Positions 63,421 through 64,000 of a stretch of DNA of 64,000 bases are shown here, one piece after another. The position numbers were made by a program, and so were the translations under genes. The notes under the pieces were generated by a model. It ran no database searches, had not been told where the DNA came from, and saw nothing but the letters and a program-made list of their open reading frames with translations. The stretch covers positions 31,979,468 through 32,043,467 of the forward strand of contig NC_079884.1 of assembly GCF_029227915.1 (NCBI RefSeq), given 5' to 3'. Origin of the DNA: Hydractinia symbiolongicarpus (lineage: Eukaryota; Cnidaria; Hydrozoa; Anthoathecata; Hydractiniidae). How positions within the stretch are numbered: position 1 is the first letter of the stretch; every line of letters begins with the position of its first letter.

Positions 63421-64000
63421 CCAGGGAGTAAACTCATTTTCCGAACGATTTTTTAATTTTTTTTTCACCAATAAAACGCATGAGACTTGTAGTTTTCAAA
63501 CTTGTTTTCATTTTTGATGAGACGCTGATAAAAAGAAGTTGAATCGCGGGAAACGAAAACCCGCGATTTCCCGTAAATCTCGTGCTTGGCCCGTATAGTT
63601 GAATATATATAAAGAAAGTACCCAAGGAGTAAACTGATTTCCCGAACGAGTTTTCAAATTATCTCTGCACCACTAGAACGAATGAGGCTTGTAGTTTTCA
63701 AAAATGTTTTCATTTTTAATGAGGCGCTTAATGAAAGAGGTTTAATCGCCGGCAAACTAAAACCCGCGATTTCCCGTAAATCCCGGGCTTGGCCCGTATA
63801 GTCGAATGTAAAAAAAGAAAGTACCCTGTGAGTAAACTCATTTCCAGAACGATTTTTTAAATTATTTTTTCACCACTAAAAGGCATAAGACTTGCAGTCT
63901 TCAAAAATGTTTTCATTTTTGATGAGACACTGAATAAAAGAAGTTTAATCGCCGGCAAACGAAAACCCGCCATTTCCTGTAAATCCCGGGCTTGGCCCGC
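63421..64000 (+). repeat. Diverged monomers near the window end
   Basis: Contains the most diverged units of the right half: CACCAATAAAAC, TTTTCAAACTTG, GCTGATAAAAAG, GTTGAATCGCGGG, CTCGTGCTTGG, and then a type I-like monomer at 63581-63783 (TAGTTGAATATATATAAAG, TTTTCAAATTATCTCTGC, CTAGAACGAATGAG). The last complete monomer runs into the type V start element at 63987, so the array does not end here. Confidence 0.8.
63542..63568 (+). repeat. Perfect 9-bp inverted repeat with 9-nt loop
   Basis: AATCGCGGG at 63542-63550 is the exact reverse complement of CCCGCGATT at 63560-63568. Typical monomers have AATCGCCGG and CCCGCGATT around a 10-nt loop, for instance at 13978-14005, with one internal C-C mismatch. 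In this one diverged monomer the dyad is perfect. Whether it extrudes or binds a protein is unknown. Confidence 0.8.

Larger units (their letters stand above)
1..64000 (+). repeat. Satellite DNA array, ~203-bp monomer, ~315 copies
   Basis: The whole window is made of head-to-tail copies of one monomer, mostly 202-204 bp, all in the same orientation. Each copy carries the same landmarks in order: CGGGC or CGGAC start, GCCCGTATAG, GTATAC, AAAGTACCC, GAGTAAACTCATTTCC, a T-run with TTTAAA, TCACCACTAAA, CATGAGAC, phased T/A tracts, GATGAGACGC, TTTAATCGCCGGC, and CCCGCGATTTCCCGTAAATC. No inversion, insertion of foreign DNA or unique segment was seen. Neighbouring monomers differ by several to tens of bases, while units one HOR period apart are nearly identical, the signature of homogenisation by unequal exchange or amplification. 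The family is not recognised. A centromeric or pericentromeric eukaryotic location is inferred from the architecture alone. Confidence 0.97.

Noticed and set aside
74-63625. Numerous minus-strand open frames of 63-175 codons with a repeated peptide (for example 41794-42321 and 48903-49430).
   Set aside because: They follow satellite phase, begin at arbitrary ATG codons inside monomers, break at 1-bp indels typical of the array, and show no codon-position pattern in the differences between copies.
1-64000. CRISPR-like array of regular repeats.
   Set aside because: Copies are about 203 bp and contiguous, with no unique spacers between short repeats and no cas genes.
1-64000. Ribosomal DNA spacer, histone or other gene-containing tandem array.
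   Set aside because: No rRNA, tRNA or coding segment lies between repeats; the monomer itself fills the whole period.
1-64000. Telomeric repeat or minisatellite made of short units.
   Set aside because: No short telomere-type unit is present; the 10-bp CCCG spacing covers only about 40 bp of each monomer.
63421-64000. Edge of the satellite array at the right end, suggested by diverged monomers.
   Set aside because: The last monomers return to the normal type and the type V start element reappears at 63987, so the array goes on.

Overview
The whole 64 kb window is one uninterrupted satellite DNA array. A monomer of about 203 bp is repeated head to tail roughly 315 times, always in the same orientation. 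I see no unique sequence, transposon, RNA gene or credible protein-coding gene. Long, purely tandem, hierarchically organised arrays of this kind are typical of eukaryotic centromeric or pericentromeric heterochromatin. I cannot name the organism: I do not recognise the monomer, and nothing else in the window carries taxonomic information. All monomer typing was done by eye, so boundaries are reliable to a few bp and identity levels are estimates.

The monomer is phased here to start at the conserved CGGGC/CGGAC element. It consists of a GC-rich, CpG-containing block (CGGGCTTGGCCCG, then GTATAC), an AT-rich middle (runs of T, TTTAAA, TCACCACTAAA, then phased A/T tracts) and a second GC-rich block (GCCGGC, then CCCGCGATTTCCCG). 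Monomers fall into recurring types distinguished by shared point differences and 1-bp indels. The types follow each other in fixed orders, which makes higher-order repeats (HORs).

Layout. (1) 1-5076: irregular mixture of types A, B, D-J and hybrids. (2) 5077-10360: a 13-monomer HOR of 2642 bp in two tandem copies. (3) 10361-13406: a short transition, then 6-mers of the A-G-H-D-E-F order. (4) 13407-21337: a 6-mer HOR A-B-C-D-E-F (1220-1221 bp) with 4-, 5- and 7-mer derivatives whose junctions are hybrid monomers. (5) 21338-27424: transition to a second family. (6) 27425-39614: a 7-mer HOR L-M-N-L2-O-P-Q (1422 bp) with 8-, 9-, 14- and 15-mer derivatives. (7) 39819-54239: an 18-mer HOR of 3656 bp in three copies, two directly tandem, with a 17-mer block between the first two. 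(8) 54240-64000: mixed monomers, including a local 407-bp dimer in three copies and an unusually diverged pair of monomers near 63.4-63.8 kb. The array continues beyond both edges of the window.

The many open frames of 64-175 codons are by-products of the repeat. A 203-bp unit is not a multiple of three. Frames run through two units only where a 204-bp unit happens to keep phase, and monomer-length frames are open on both strands. They should not be annotated as genes. The interest lies in the array's evolution (nested unequal exchange, two HOR families meeting near 21.3 kb) and in short motifs inside the monomer: a sequence one base short of a CENP-B box, two dyads, and CCCG elements spaced at about one helical turn.
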